This document shows, one piece after another, positions 35,628 to 45,451 of a stretch of 58,104 nucleotides of DNA. The DNA comes from Isosphaeraceae bacterium EP7 (GTDB taxonomy: Bacteria; Planctomycetota; Planctomycetia; Isosphaerales; Isosphaeraceae). The notes beneath the pieces are model-generated. The model worked only from the letters and a program-made list of their open reading frames with translations, did not search any database and was not told the origin of the DNA. Each line of letters opens with the position of its first letter. The stretch's first letter is position 1. The DNA lies in NCBI GenBank assembly GCA_038400315.1, contig CP151669.1:1-58104 (forward strand). The letters are read 5' to 3'. A program made the position numbers and the translations under genes.

Positions 35628-37025
35628 TTACTCGACCAGGCCGATGAACCGGGCCGGCGCGACGAGCCCACTGTTGTAGTCGAGGACGACGGCCCCCCCG
35701 CCGCTCACTGTCAGGGAGTTGGCGATGTATTGAGAGCCGATCGTCGACGGCGGGGTACTCGAATTGCCCGTGACCTTGAGGGCGGCGCTCGGGGCGTAGA
35801 ACGTCCCCCTCAGCGTGAAGCTCCCGTTGCCGGCGACGCTCACGTCCTGCGTCGAACCCCGGGCCTGGTAATAGATCAGGCCCTTGTAAGCCCGCGTGGA
35901 GCTGGCCGTCCCGTCCAGGCCAGAGAGATTGACCGTCCCCGAGGCATTGCCAGTGATCGAGAAGCCATCGCTGGAGCCGACTCCGGCGTTGTAAAACATC
36001 ATCCCGCCGGTCCCGTCGCCCATCGTCATGGTGACGCCGGAGGTTTTCAGCCCTTTGTAGAGGTAGTAGATGCCACCTGCGGAGTTGGCGTCGGCCTGTT
36101 TGAAGATTACTTCGTCGCCGCTTTTGAACGAGGGCATCGGCGTCCCGCCGTTACCATCGTAGGCCCCGGGCGAGAGTGTGTACCGCTTTGCATTAGAGTT
36201 AGGTATCGACGTCATCGTGAAATTGCCGGGGGATGGTATCGCGGGTGCGGCCAGCAATTTAAGCGGATCCTCGATCGGCATTGAGCCGGTCTTGGGGGTG
36301 GTCGAGAACGAACCGCCGCCCGTGTAATCGCCGACGACTTCGATCGACGAGGCCTTCACTGAACCGCCGCCGGAATTCTTCAGGGCACCGACGTCGTTGG
36401 AGTTCACCATGATCGACCCGCCGTTGACCTCGACGGAGCCGCCGCCCGAGACGTTGAACTCGGCGGCGCCGGTGGGGGCGAGGGTCAGGATCGCGAAGTC
36501 GGAGGGTGCCCAGCGTCCCCTCGCGATCGCTCGGCCGGTGACCGGGATCCTCGACGAGCTCCAGATGGTGCTGAGGCCCCGCTCCTGAGCGTAGGTAACC
36601 CTGACCTCGACGTAGCCGGCCTTGCCGTTGTAGGACGAGGACTCGGCGGACTGGGGAGGGATGCTGACCGTCACCGCCACGTTGGCGGGGTCCGCCGGAT
36701 AATTGGCCAGGGCGATGGCCCTGGCGGAATCGGCGGCCGAGCCGGGCGTATCGACCCCGGCGTGGGTCGCATAGTTCTTGTACAGGTCGATGGCGCCAGC
36801 CAGGGCCGCGGCGTCGGCGGCCGCCTGTACGTGGCGGCGCTCGGACATCAGGATGCCGCCGTCGACGATCAGAGCTGCGGCGCCCATCAGCACGCTGAGT
36901 GCCAGGACACACTGGACGGCGACCACCCCCCGGCGAGGGGCCCGCCGTCGGAGTGCGGAGCCGGCCGGCTTCGCTTCGACCCCACGGTGCGTCCGGCCTG
37001 CGGCCTCCCTGGGATTCAGTTGCAC
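35628..37025 (-). CDS. TadG-like pseudopilin with long extracellular region
   Basis: About 465 residues. A basic N-terminus precedes a single membrane helix with the TadE/G processing look (GVVAVQCVLALSVLMGAAAL; IVDGGILMSERRHVQAAADA; AALAGAIDLYKNYA). A long beta-rich, glycine- and serine-rich part follows (AEFNVSGGGSVEVNGGSIMV; SGTVNLSGLDGTASSTRAYK). GTG 37025 is chosen because GAGG lies upstream and it overlaps the stop of the preceding TadE gene by ten bases; GTG near 36926 is an alternative. Last gene of a three-gene operon. Confidence 0.75.
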   Translation of the reverse strand: MQLNPREAAGRTHRGVEAKPAGSALRRRAPRRGVVAVQCVLALSVLMGAAALIVDGGILMSERRHVQAAADAAALAGAIDLYKNYATHAGVDTPGSAADSARAIALANYPADPANVAVTVSIPPQSAESSSYNGKAGYVEVRVTYAQERGLSTIWSSSRIPVTGRAIARGRWAPSDFAILTLAPTGAAEFNVSGGGSVEVNGGSIMVNSNDVGALKNSGGGSVKASSIEVVGDYTGGGSFSTTPKTGSMPIEDPLKLLAAPAIPSPGNFTMTSIPNSNAKRYTLSPGAYDGNGGTPMPSFKSGDEVIFKQADANSAGGIYYLYKGLKTSGVTMTMGDGTGGMMFYNAGVGSSDGFSITGNASGTVNLSGLDGTASSTRAYKGLIYYQARGSTQDVSVAGNGSFTLRGTFYAPSAALKVTGNSSTPPSTIGSQYIANSLTVSGGGAVVLDYNSGLVAPARFIGLVE

Positions 37026-37486
37026 AGCGGCATCCTCGACGTACTCGTCAGCGTGATCGTCCTGGCAGCAGACCCCGGGAACGACGGGGCCCGCCACTTG
37101 TAACTGACCACCACGGTGACGTAATTGATCCGGTAGAGGGTGCTCGATCCGGTGGGCTGATAGATCGGCGACTTGCTCGAGTGGTCCCACGTCACCGTGG
37201 AGGTGATTTGGCCGGGGTCGAGCCCGACGGCCTTGGGGAGGATGGCCTGCGAGTAGACGGTCTCCTCCGTCGCCTCGGCCCCTCCGGTATCCTTTGCGTG
37301 GCCTGCCCCGTGCACCGATGCGTAACGCGCGCCCTCGCGGGCCAGCAGGGTCACCTGCTGATGGCAGGAGACGGCCATCCCGACGACGACCAGGCCGAAG
37401 ATGAGCATGAACAGGACGGGCAGGACGAGTGCCGCTTCGAGCATGGCCGCACCGCGTCGCCGGCGGCAATTTCGGCTGGCGAGCAT
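37016..37486 (-). CDS. TadE-like minor pseudopilin (1)
   Basis: 156 residues. MLASRNCRRRRGAAMLEAAL followed by VLPVLFMLIFGLVVVGMAVS is the TadE pattern: a basic leader, a glutamate at the expected position of the mature N-terminus region and one helix. GGGAGGG lies four bases before the ATG. It overlaps the TadG start. It would assemble into or onto Flp-type pili or a related surface structure. Confidence 0.8.
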   Translation of the reverse strand: MLASRNCRRRRGAAMLEAALVLPVLFMLIFGLVVVGMAVSCHQQVTLLAREGARYASVHGAGHAKDTGGAEATEETVYSQAILPKAVGLDPGQITSTVTWDHSSKSPIYQPTGSSTLYRINYVTVVVSYKWRAPSFPGSAARTITLTSTSRMPLCN

Positions 37487-37530
37487 GATCCCTCCCGGGA
37501 ATTCCTGGGTCGGCCGGGTGATCCCGGCGG

Positions 37531-37938
37531 TTAGGGGGCCACGCGCATCCTGACGGTGCGTGACACCTTGCACGTCGAGGCCGAGAGGACGCCGCAAAGC
37601 AGCGGGACTTCGTGGGCGACCTTCACCTCGACGTAGCTGCCATAGCTGTCGCTGGACGTGGAGAGGGAGACGTTCGAAGCGGTCAGCGCCGGCGACAGCG
37701 ATGCGCCGTCCGCCATCGCGGCGGCCGCATAGTTCGCGTAGGGGGACCGTGCCGCGGCGGTCGCATCGCTCGCGTGCAGGGCGCCGTTGCGGGCACAATC
37801 GGTGATCGTCGCGTGCGCCGAGAGGACCCTGCCGATGTCGAGGCTTCCCAGGGCCAGCAAGCAAAGCCATGGGAGCAGGATCGTCAATTCGAGCGCCGCG
37901 GCGGCCTTCTTCCTCCGGCCCCGGACGGTGTGCCTCAT
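37531..37938 (-). CDS. TadE-like minor pseudopilin (2)
   Basis: About 135 residues. The basic leader RHTVRGRRKKAAAALELTIL precedes a hydrophobic helix (LPWLCLLALGSLDIGRVLSA), then a short extracellular part with a pair of cysteines. AGGAG lies six bases before ATG 37938. First gene of the operon; only 44 bases separate it from the second TadE gene. Confidence 0.75.
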   Translation of the reverse strand: MRHTVRGRRKKAAAALELTILLPWLCLLALGSLDIGRVLSAHATITDCARNGALHASDATAAARSPYANYAAAAMADGASLSPALTASNVSLSTSSDSYGSYVEVKVAHEVPLLCGVLSASTCKVSRTVRMRVAP

Positions 37939-38194
37939 CAACCACTCCTGGTGGAGAGTTATCGAGATTCAGTGCCGCTGCCATTTGAGGGCGGCGGGCG
38001 GAAGCTGCGGAGACTCCATGCGAAGGATAGGTCAGATTTTTGCGATGTGATCCCCGAGATTCCGATTTCGATCAGTCCTTGGGCTCGGAGAGCGCTTTCC
38101 GCGAATTGATGCATCCTGTACCGAGCCGTCCAGTCGGCTCGTGCCGGTGCGGGCCCGCGACCGTGAAGACCGGAGGGAGTTGCCTCCAGCAGCA

Positions 38195-39305
38195 CGACAT
38201 CCTGACTCACGACGGCCGCAACCGTTACCGGGCCTGCCAGGAGCTTGGCATCGAGCCGAACGTCCGGGAATGAGACGGCGACCCGGACAAATTGGTCGCC
38301 TATATCGTATCAGCAAACATGAACGTGATGCACCTGATCGAGACACAGAGGGGGATGATCGCCGGCAGATTGGCCAACCTCAGCAATGGAACCAATCAGC
38401 ACCGGCCAATGATCGAGGGTAGCCCAATTGAACTACCCTCTGTTTCGCAGGCCGAGGCCGGCGACCTCCTCAACGTCGGCCTCAACACTGTGAAGCGGTC
38501 CAAGTCCGTCATCGACCACGCCGTCCCCGAACTCGTCGAGATGGTCGACCGCGATGAGGTCGCTGTTTCCGCGGCCGCGACCGTCGCCAAGCTGCCCGAG
38601 CAGCAGCAGCGGGCCATCGTGGCCGACGGCCCGAAGGTGGTGCAGGCGGTGGCCCGGGATCTCCGCGAACAGCGGACGCCGAAGCCCGAGGCCCTCCGCA
38701 CGCCCGATCTGACGGGCCGATCGACCTTCCTCTCGGATGTTGAGGAGGAGGAAGAGGACGACCTTCCCCAGCAGATCGCCAGGCCGAAGCGGGAGTCCCC
38801 TTCCGACCCCGCCGAGTTGGGCGGCTGGTGGTGGGTGATGAAGGAGATCGGCAAGGTCGAGCAGAGCGTGAGTTATTACGGCGAACGCGAGTGGTTCGCT
38901 CGCAACGCCACCGCGAGGGACAGGATCATGCTCGCGAACAACTTCGACCGGGTCGCCGACCTGTTCAAGCGGTGGGCCGAGTACCCGGACGGTCCGGCGG
39001 TGGTCCTGGGCGCGGGCGAGGTCTCCCGGCAGGGGCTGGTGATCGACCTGACCACGGGCAAGTGGGTGACGCGGGGCTGGGCGCAGCAGGAGCGTTCGAA
39101 GTGGAAGCTGGTCTCGCTGACGGAGGAGGATCGGGACGTGATGGGCGAGGTGGCCGACCCGGCCGCGGCGGAGCCCATTGACGAACTGATCGCGCTGGAG
39201 CTCGGGACGACGCTGCTTAAGAAGCGGAAGGTGCGGCGCGATGCGACTTACGAGCCTCCTGACGTACCCCCTCCCCCGTGCCGTCAGATCATGGGGCTGG
39301 GCTGA
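38195..39305 (+). pseudogene. ParB-nuclease-like plasmid protein, 5'-truncated and with an in-frame TGA
   Basis: The frame from about 38195 reads DILTHDGRNRYRACQELGIE and PNVRE, then TGA (38271-38273), then DGDPDKLVAYIVSANMNVMH, LIETQRGMIAGRLANLSN and on to 39305. The family (ParB-like nuclease domain proteins with LNxxRRHLxxxQRA-type helices) usually has tryptophan where the TGA lies, so TGG to TGA is likely. The start of the domain is missing. The downstream part is a charged helical protein of about 337 residues, possibly translated from 38292 or 38319. Confidence 0.6.
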
Positions 39306-39557
39306 CCCTGGCCGCTGGTGCAAGGTCGAGCTTGCGCGGGGTGCGGCTCGAGGGCCTTGGCTGTCTCCGAAGTCTGCCTGTGGTGCCTACGGTCCGGCGT
39401 CGACGCCCGGTTGCCGAAGGTGCTGCCCCCTCCGAGGCCTCGGCCCAGGTCGGACCCTCGGTTGAAGAGCGGGCAACGGTGACGCGGGCGAGCTGAAAAA
39501 CTGAAATCTCGGCGGTCGAAATCAGTTCGCCCGAGCGGTGGTTTCAAGGGGTCGATC
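39306..39557. other. Gap without recognisable gene
   Basis: About 250 bases between the ParB-like pseudogene and a small helix-turn-helix gene. Nothing noticed. Confidence 0.35.
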
Positions 39558-39869
39558 ATGCTGAGCGTCAAGGCGAGGCGGAAGCGCCCCCGGCTGGTGC
39601 TCCGGCTGCTGGCGCAGGGGATGACCCGGACAGAGGCAGCCCGTGCAGCGAAGATCGGCCGGCCGGAGCTTTACCGGATGCTCGCCCGAGCGGGGCGAAC
39701 TAACGCCGGCCAAAATGTACCGATAGGTGTCCGCAAGGGCGTTGCTTCGATCCGAGCAGTCATCAGAGCCCCAAAAGCCGCCTCGATGTTCCCATCACGC
39801 GGGCCGCACGGGGATGAGCCCGATGTGATCCGGGCAGCATGGGAGCAACTCGCCTCGGACGAAGGCTAG
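39558..39869 (+). CDS. Small helix-turn-helix protein
   Basis: 103 residues. KRPRLVLRLLAQGMTRTEAA and RAAKIGRPELYRMLARAG form a basic helix-turn-helix similar to those of resolvase C-termini and small phage regulators. AAGGGG lies seven bases before the ATG. The C-terminal half has no recognised fold. A DNA-binding role is likely; the target is unknown. Confidence 0.55.
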   Translation: MLSVKARRKRPRLVLRLLAQGMTRTEAARAAKIGRPELYRMLARAGRTNAGQNVPIGVRKGVASIRAVIRAPKAASMFPSRGPHGDEPDVIRAAWEQLASDEG

Positions 39870-39913
39870 CCCTGCTCATTTGCCCCATGCCCGGCAGCCA
39901 TATCGTTCCTGCG

Positions 39914-40402
39914 TTACTTCTTCTTCCTCGGGTCGTCGTCCGGGTTCACGTACTCGATGGCCCATGGCCCCTCCCCGTGCAACTGGATGATGGTCTCGCC
40001 CTCGACCCAGACGTAATGTTTCATGCCCGCCGGCCACGTCCCGTAGGCCCCGGCCGGCAGAGCCTCGCCCTTGGTCGCGTCGAATTTCTCGCCCATGCCG
40101 AGCCGAAACGTCCCGTCGAGGATGGTGACGCGTTCCGTCTTGGGGTGGGTGTGCAGGGGAATGCGATAGCCGTCCGGGACCTTGATGCGCAAGACGAAGG
40201 GTCCGGGTTTGGACGGGTCGCCCTCGAGGACCGCGAATTCGGCCCCAGGCGGCAGGGAAGGCGGGCCCGCCTTCCAACGAAGATCGTCCGGCCGGCTGAC
40301 GGCGGCTTTCATCGCGACGTCCGCGTGCTGGGCAAGGAGGCCGGTCGCGTTCCACGCGACAGCAGACAGGAGGAGGCCCGCCGCGAGCGATTTCGCACGC
40401 AT
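39914..40402 (-). CDS. Secreted cupin-domain protein
   Basis: 162 residues. An N-terminal signal peptide (KSLAAGLLLSAVAWNATGLL) is followed by a single cupin barrel with the metal motif GYRIPLHTHPKTERVTILDG and the second motif PAGMKHYVWVEGETII. It is exported and probably binds a metal ion; activity unknown. Confidence 0.8.
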   Translation of the reverse strand: MRAKSLAAGLLLSAVAWNATGLLAQHADVAMKAAVSRPDDLRWKAGPPSLPPGAEFAVLEGDPSKPGPFVLRIKVPDGYRIPLHTHPKTERVTILDGTFRLGMGEKFDATKGEALPAGAYGTWPAGMKHYVWVEGETIIQLHGEGPWAIEYVNPDDDPRKKK

Positions 40403-40435
40403 TTTCTTCTCCTTATGTGAAATGTCGAATCGGCT

Positions 40436-40522
40436 CAGTGCCCCTCGACGCCGACCGCGACGAGAATCATGGTATCGAGGAGTAGGAGGCGTCGTATCGG
40501 GCGGGGGTCGAGTTGAGTCATG
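40436..40522 (-). other. Possible 28-residue truncated membrane ORF
   Basis: TQLDPRPIRRLLLLDTMILV then AVGVEGH and stop. AGGTTG lies upstream of the ATG. Arginine-rich leader plus one short helix resembles the start of planctomycete membrane proteins, so this may be a relic of one. Confidence 0.25.
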
Positions 40523-40661
40523 GTAGGTCAACCTTTCTCGTCGCATCTTGTCCGCGTTATTCTCCGAGGGCAATAGTTCCCCGGGCCCGACGAAGATCCT
40601 CGCGAGCGAGCCGGCCCTACGAGCGGCCGGGATCGCATCGAGGTACCGAAAGGCCGCTTCC

Positions 40662-41621
40662 ATGAGTCACGTCGAATACCGCCCGAGCGTGCCGAGCCGC
40701 CACCTCGGCCGCCGCAGCCGGAATCGATTCCACGAGTTCGACCGGGTCTACTTCGACTACTTGGTCTCCGAGTACCAGGGGCTGCCGCCGGACACGGGAG
40801 ACGGCGACGCGAGGAGGACCATCGAGTCGATCCTCCAGTCGCCGAAGCACCATCGCGCCGACCTGCACCCGCTGGAGCTGGCCCTGCTGAAGCTGCGGCA
40901 CATCGACCGCCTGCGGCGCGACGCCTGGGCGTATCGCGACCGCCTGCGCGACGTGGCCGGCCGGGCTCGATACGACGCCTACCTGGCCTCGAGCCCGCCC
41001 GACCCCCGAACGGCGCCGGAGCCCGAGGTGAGGGCCGATATCGAGCACCTGGTCGGCGAGCTGCACTGGTTCTACGGTCTCCAGCCCGTGCGCGAGCGGT
41101 TCAGGATCCGCTTCATCCGATACATCAGCGCCCTGCTGTTCGTCCTCTCCGCGTGCTTCATCGCCTACCTGGCAATCGTGCATCGCGAGCACAACCCGTC
41201 GCTGGTCCTGGTCCTGTTCTCGGGCCTGGTCGGGGCCACGATGAGCGTCCTGCACAGGATGGAGAAGGCCCAGGGGGGCGGCGACCCGATCGCCACGAGC
41301 CTGGCGTGGGAGCAGGCGCAGGGGAGCCTGCTTCTGGCCCCGTGCAGCGGGGCCATCTTCGCGGCGATCCTCTACCTGATCTTCGGAGCCGGCCTCCTCA
41401 AAGGGATCGCGTTCCCCGAGATCGCGACGGCCGGCCCGGACCTGGCCCACGGGGGCGATTATCTGTCGTTCCCGGATTTCGTCCGCCATACGGGTCCGGT
41501 GGCGGGGATCGACTGGTTCAAGCTCCTGATCTGGTCCTTCGCCGCGGGCTTTGCCGAGCGGTTGGTCCCCGATGCATTGGACAGGATCGTCGCCCGCCGC
41601 CAGGAAGCGGCTGCTGAGTAA
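40662..41621 (+). CDS. Four-helix membrane protein of unknown function
   Basis: 319 residues. A charged cytosolic half (RRTIESILQSPKHHRADLHP; LHWFYGLQPVRERFRIRF) precedes about four membrane helices (ISALLFVLSACFIAYLAIV; SLVLVLFSGLVGATMSVL; APCSGAIFAAILYLIFGAGL; WFKLLIWSFAAGFAERLV). The layout resembles integral membrane effectors of unknown type, but no family can be named. Divergent from the cupin gene. Confidence 0.65.
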   Translation: MSHVEYRPSVPSRHLGRRSRNRFHEFDRVYFDYLVSEYQGLPPDTGDGDARRTIESILQSPKHHRADLHPLELALLKLRHIDRLRRDAWAYRDRLRDVAGRARYDAYLASSPPDPRTAPEPEVRADIEHLVGELHWFYGLQPVRERFRIRFIRYISALLFVLSACFIAYLAIVHREHNPSLVLVLFSGLVGATMSVLHRMEKAQGGGDPIATSLAWEQAQGSLLLAPCSGAIFAAILYLIFGAGLLKGIAFPEIATAGPDLAHGGDYLSFPDFVRHTGPVAGIDWFKLLIWSFAAGFAERLVPDALDRIVARRQEAAAE

Positions 41622-41881
41622 GAGTCTATCCGGTAATAATCTTCGGTTTTCTCGGGTATTTATAGGCGGTCGCCTCGGCGGGATCGGGCTTCAAGAGCCT
41701 GAGCATCCGATGGATCGAGCACACCTTGATGAACGCCTCGCTCGACTCCACGCGCCCTTCGTAGTCCCGGCTGTTGCGGCGATAACGCCCCAGCCAGGCG
41801 AAGGTGCGTTCCACGACCCAGCGATGATGCAGCAGGACGAACCCCTTCGCGCCCGCCGGGCGGTCCACCACCTCCAGGACC
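41622..41881 (-). mobile_element. IS5-type element, truncated remnant
   Basis: The frame 41871-41626 reads [20 protein letters not shown] then [20 protein letters not shown], the C-terminal signature of IS5-family DDE transposases. The natural 3' end (GAGTCTATCCGGTAATA) is present; the upstream part is cut off at 41881 by the next IS630-type element. Only about 260 bases remain. Confidence 0.75.
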
Positions 41882-41883
41882 TA

Positions 41884-43107
41884 GTGGTCTGTCACGCGTG
41901 GGTTGTCGGGTAGAGCTTGCGGAGTTTCGTCCTCGCGTCGGCGGTCGTGAATTGCCAATCGGCCTTCACGCACGCACCGTTCCTGCGGCCCTTCCAGGCA
42001 CCGACGTGCCGCACCATCGACGACCGATCGCCGATCCGATCGGGCAGGTCACGCGATAGCGCGCTCAGCTCGATCTCGGCCATGTTCAGCCAGCTGCCGT
42101 GCTTCGGCGTGTGATGCACCTCCAGCCGGTCGGCGATCCTCCTCGCCTCTGCGGGCGGGAATGCCTCATACAGGCTCGCTGGTGAGTGCGTGTTGAGCTG
42201 ATCCATCACCAGGACCACCCGCTCCGCTTCCCGGTACCGGCCGTCGACCAACTCGCGGATGAACTGGGCCCAGTCGACCCGCGTGCGGCTGTCGGTGACC
42301 TTCGCCTCGCGCCATCCGTCTAGGGGCTCGAACGCCAGGAATACGCTGGCCACGCCGTTGCGGGTGTAGACGCTGTCGTAACGCTCGACCTGGCCGGGCC
42401 CGGGCGGCAGCGGCTGGCGGACCTCGCCGATGAGCTGCTTGAACGTCTCGTCCATGCAGACCACCGGCTGCGCCGGGTCGTAGGGCCGGTGGTAGACCTC
42501 CAGCACATCCTCCATGTGATGCACGAACTCCGCCGACTGCTTCGGCGGGATGCACCACATCCGCCGCAGGTGGGGCTTCAGCTCGTTTTCTGAAGAGCCC
42601 GCCGCACCGTCTCGTGCGAGACCTTCCCGGCGTAGCCCAGCTCGACGACCCGCTCGGCGAGCAGTCGCAAGGTCCACCGCTTCTTGCCATCGGGCGCCTT
42701 CGAGCAGGCCAGGGCGATCAGGTGGGCCTCCTGCGAGCCGTCGAGGGCACGGGCATAGATGCGCCTGGTGGGCTTGGGCATCAGGGCCGACTCGAGCCCC
42801 TCCTCGACGAATCGCTGGCGGACTCGCTCGACGGTGCGGGTGCTGAGGTCGAGGGCCGAGGCGACCTCCTGGTCGGACCGGGCGGGGCCCCCATCGGCCT
42901 CGTCGGCCTGGAGCAGGACGCGGGCGTGGGCCAGCTTGCGGGCGTCGGCCTTGCCCCGGGAGATCATGGCCTCCAGCTCGCCCCGCTCCTCGGCCTTCAG
43001 CGTCACGCGATACTTCTTGGCCATGACGGCCTCCCCGCCGGATGTCGCATGTTCACCAACCGATAAACTCGCGGATCGGACCCGACGAAGCAAGAGTGAC
43101 GATCTAC
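41884..43107 (-). mobile_element. IS630-type element C
   Basis: 1224 bp with imperfect inverted ends (GTGGTCTGTCAC at the left; inward from the right GTAGATCGTCAC). TA at 41882-41883 and 43108-43109. Different in sequence from the A and B elements. It truncates the IS5-type remnant. Confidence 0.75.
41892..43024 (-). CDS. IS630-type transposase C, two frames joined by -1 frameshift
   Basis: The first frame from ATG 43024 encodes MAKKYRVTLKAEERGELEAM and a helix-turn-helix (SDQEVASALDLSTRTVERVR), ending at 42578 after ALQKTS. A -1 slip on the A4 tract (T4 at 42586-42589 of the plus strand) gives ALQKNELKPHLRRM and the catalytic half: PVVCMDETFKQLIGE (D), RVVLVMDQLNTHSPAS (D), HGSWLNMAEIELSAL (E). 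The three acidic residues are intact, so activity is plausible if slippage occurs. Stop at 41892. Confidence 0.75.
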
Positions 43108-43109
43108 TA

Positions 43110-44230
43110 AGTAGGTCACCAGTAGTGATTGGACGACTCCCCGGAGTTGACCTATGGTTGCGATAGCCCTACAGAGGACTCGCGACCATGGCCCTGATCA
43201 CACTCCAGCCGGCCGAGCGCGAGCACCTGCGCGGACTGGCCCGTCACTCCGACGACCGCCGCGTCATCCACCGCGCCCTGGCCCTGCTGGACCTCGATTC
43301 CGGCCAGCCGCCGCTCGCCGTCGCCGCTCGGCTCGGCGTCAGCCGATCGACCGTCTACAACTGGGCCGGCCGGTTCGCCAAGGAGCGAGATCCAAGCCCG
43401 TCGCTGGGCGATCGCCCGCGCGCCGGCAGGCCGCCGGCCGCCAGGCGGGCCGCCGAAGAGTCGGCCGAGGCCGCCCTGGGGACGGATCCCCGCGCGGCCG
43501 GCTATCGCCACACCAACTGGACCGTGCCCCTGCTGCTGGCCCACCTGAACCGGGCCTCAGGCCAGCAGGCCAGCGGCACCACCATGCGGCGGGCCTTGCA
43601 CGGGCTGGGCTATCGCTGGAAGCGGCCCCGCTTCGTCCTCTCGCGCCGATCGCCCACCTGGCGGCAGGCCAAAGGGGGCTGAGGCGCGGGCTGCCCGGAC
43701 GCACGCGCACCGTCGTCCTCTTCTCCGACGCCACCATCCTCACCGAGACTCCGCCGCTGCGGGCCGCCTGGGCCAGGGCTGGCCAGCAGGCCGAGGTGCC
43801 GATCACCGGCAACCGCGACCGCCGCGTCCTCTTCGGCGCCATCGCCGTGGGCCGCGGCACGCTCCGCCTGGACCGCGCCGGGCAATGGAACCAGGACAGT
43901 TTCCAGAGCCATCTGCGGCACTTCCGCTCGACCTGGCGCGGCTGGCGGATCGTGCTGTTCCTGGACCGGGGCTCGCCGCACACGGCCAGGCGGTCGCGGG
44001 CCCTGGCCAAGCAGTTCTCCATCGAGCTACGGTTCCTGCCGACGGCGTGCCCGGAGCTCAACCCGATGGAGGGCCTGTGGCGCGAGATCAAGGGGCAGAT
44101 CCTGGCCAACGAGCCGACGCCCGAGCTGGACGTTTCGCTGGAGCGTGCCGTCGATCACCTGATGGCCATGACCGGCAAACAACGACGCCAAACCGCGCGC
44201 ATCCTCTCCGAGAACTTCTGGCTAGCCACT
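43110..44230 (+). mobile_element. IS630-type element B
   Basis: 1121 bp, inverted ends AGTAGGTCACCAG and, inward from the right, AGTGGCTAGCCAG. It has TA on both sides (43108-43109; 44231-44232), each shared with the neighbouring element. Orientation opposite to elements A and C. Confidence 0.75.
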
Positions 44231-44233
44231 TAG
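43188..44233 (+). CDS. IS630-type transposase B, two frames joined by -1 frameshift
   Basis: Frame one (43188-43682) carries helix-turn-helix SGQPPLAVAARLGVSRSTVY. A -1 slip in A3G5 (43671-43678) leads from RQAKG to LRRGLPGRTRTVVLFSDATI, then VLFLDRGSPHTARRSRALAK and LPTACPELNPMEGLWREIKG, giving the D, D and E catalytic positions. The reading frame ends ...WLAT at the last base of the element; the stop codon is the TA target plus the next base (TAG at 44231-44233). Probably intact. Confidence 0.75.
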
Positions 44234-45451
44234 TGGCTCATCCGGCAAGTGTCCTGACACCCGGTACGGCGGCGATTCCCGGCGTTCGGCGTGGTTGATG
44301 GCGACGACGACGGCCCCAGACGAAGGGGTGACGATGCGCGTTCCAGTACGCTGTCGCTCGTTCGACCGCCTGGCAGATCTCCTCCCAAGTCTCGAACCGG
44401 CGGCCCTTCAACGCCAGGCTTCTCAGCACCTTCCACCACGGCTCGATCAGGTTCAGGTACGCCGCGGAGACTGGCTGGAAGACGAACTCCCAGCGGGGAT
44501 GGGCCAGGCTGAACAGCAGCACGTCGGTGGCGCGGTGGGCGCTCAGGTTGTCGAGGATGGCGTAGACCCGTTCGGCGTCCGCCGGGACCCACGCCTCGAC
44601 CTGGCCGAGGAACTCGACCCAGTTGCGGGTCGAGCGGCTGTCGTAGGGGCGGGTGAAGGCTTCGCCAGTGGCGGGTCGGAAGGCGCCGAAGACGTAACCC
44701 TTGCCGCGGCGGCCGTAGTCGGCCTCCTGCCGAGCGCGGCCGGCGGGCTGGCGGCTGCCCTCGGCCGTCGTCTCGGGCTTGGTTCGCAGGGGGTTCTGTC
44801 CCGGGAAGCTTTTGGCGCTCTCCGGCCCCATTTCGTCGAGGCAGACGACCGCCGAATCCGCCGGAGGCTCGCGGTAGAGTCGCTCGATGGCCCCCTTTTT
44901 TCGGCGAATTCGGGGTCCACCCGCTCGCCGAACCACGTCTCCTGCTTGCGCCAGCGGAGGCCCTCCTCCGCGAGGATCTCGTCGATCCGACTCCGCTTGA
45001 TGGCGATGTCCTTCTGCTCGTTGAGGTAGGCCTCCAGGCGGTCGAGCGTCCAGCAGCCGAAGGGCAGGCCCAGGTCCTGGGGGGCGGTCAGCGCGACGGC
45101 CAGGACCTCGGCCCGCTGGTCGACGGTATAGGTCGGCGGTCGGCCGGCGCGGGGCCGCTCCTGGAGGCCGGCCATGCCCAGCTCGCTGAAGCGACGGATC
45201 CAAGCATAGACGGTCGGCCGCGAGCAGCCGAGGGCCGCAGCGATGGTGGGGGCCGATCGGCCGTAGGCGGCCTCCTGGACGATGCGGGCTCGCTCGACCA
45301 GGCGGACCGGGGCGGTGCGCGAGTGGAGCAACTCGGCGATGGCCTGCTGCTCCTCGGACGTCATCGGGCGGAGAAGGACGCGGGCGGCCATGGCGAGGTC
45401 TCCTGGGAGATACCTCCATCCACCTGCAAATCACCTGCCGGATGAACCACT
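44233..45451 (-). mobile_element. IS630-type element A, copy 2
   Basis: Near-identical to 3402-4620. Right end AACCACT followed by TA 45452-45453; left end starts GTGGCTC directly after TA 44231-44232, one A shorter than copy 1. Inserted flush against element B. Confidence 0.9.
44238..45391 (-). CDS. IS630-type transposase A, two frames joined by -1 frameshift
   Basis: ATG 45391 starts the first frame (MAARVLLRPMTSEEQQAIAE; helix-turn-helix SAPTIAAALGCSRPTVYAWI). At A6G5 (T6 at 44896-44901 on the plus strand) a -1 slip gives FAEKKGAIERLYREPPADSA and then VVCLDEMGPESAKSF (D), VYAILDNLSAHRATDVLL (D), and AYLNLIEPWWKVLRSLALKG (E). Total about 384 residues. This copy has no other frame defect and could supply transposase for copy 1. 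Confidence 0.85.

Noticed and set aside
40662-41621. Phage-defence membrane effector
   Set aside because: The layout of a cytosolic half plus helices is suggestive, but there is no partner gene such as a cyclase or nuclease beside it and no motif to support it.
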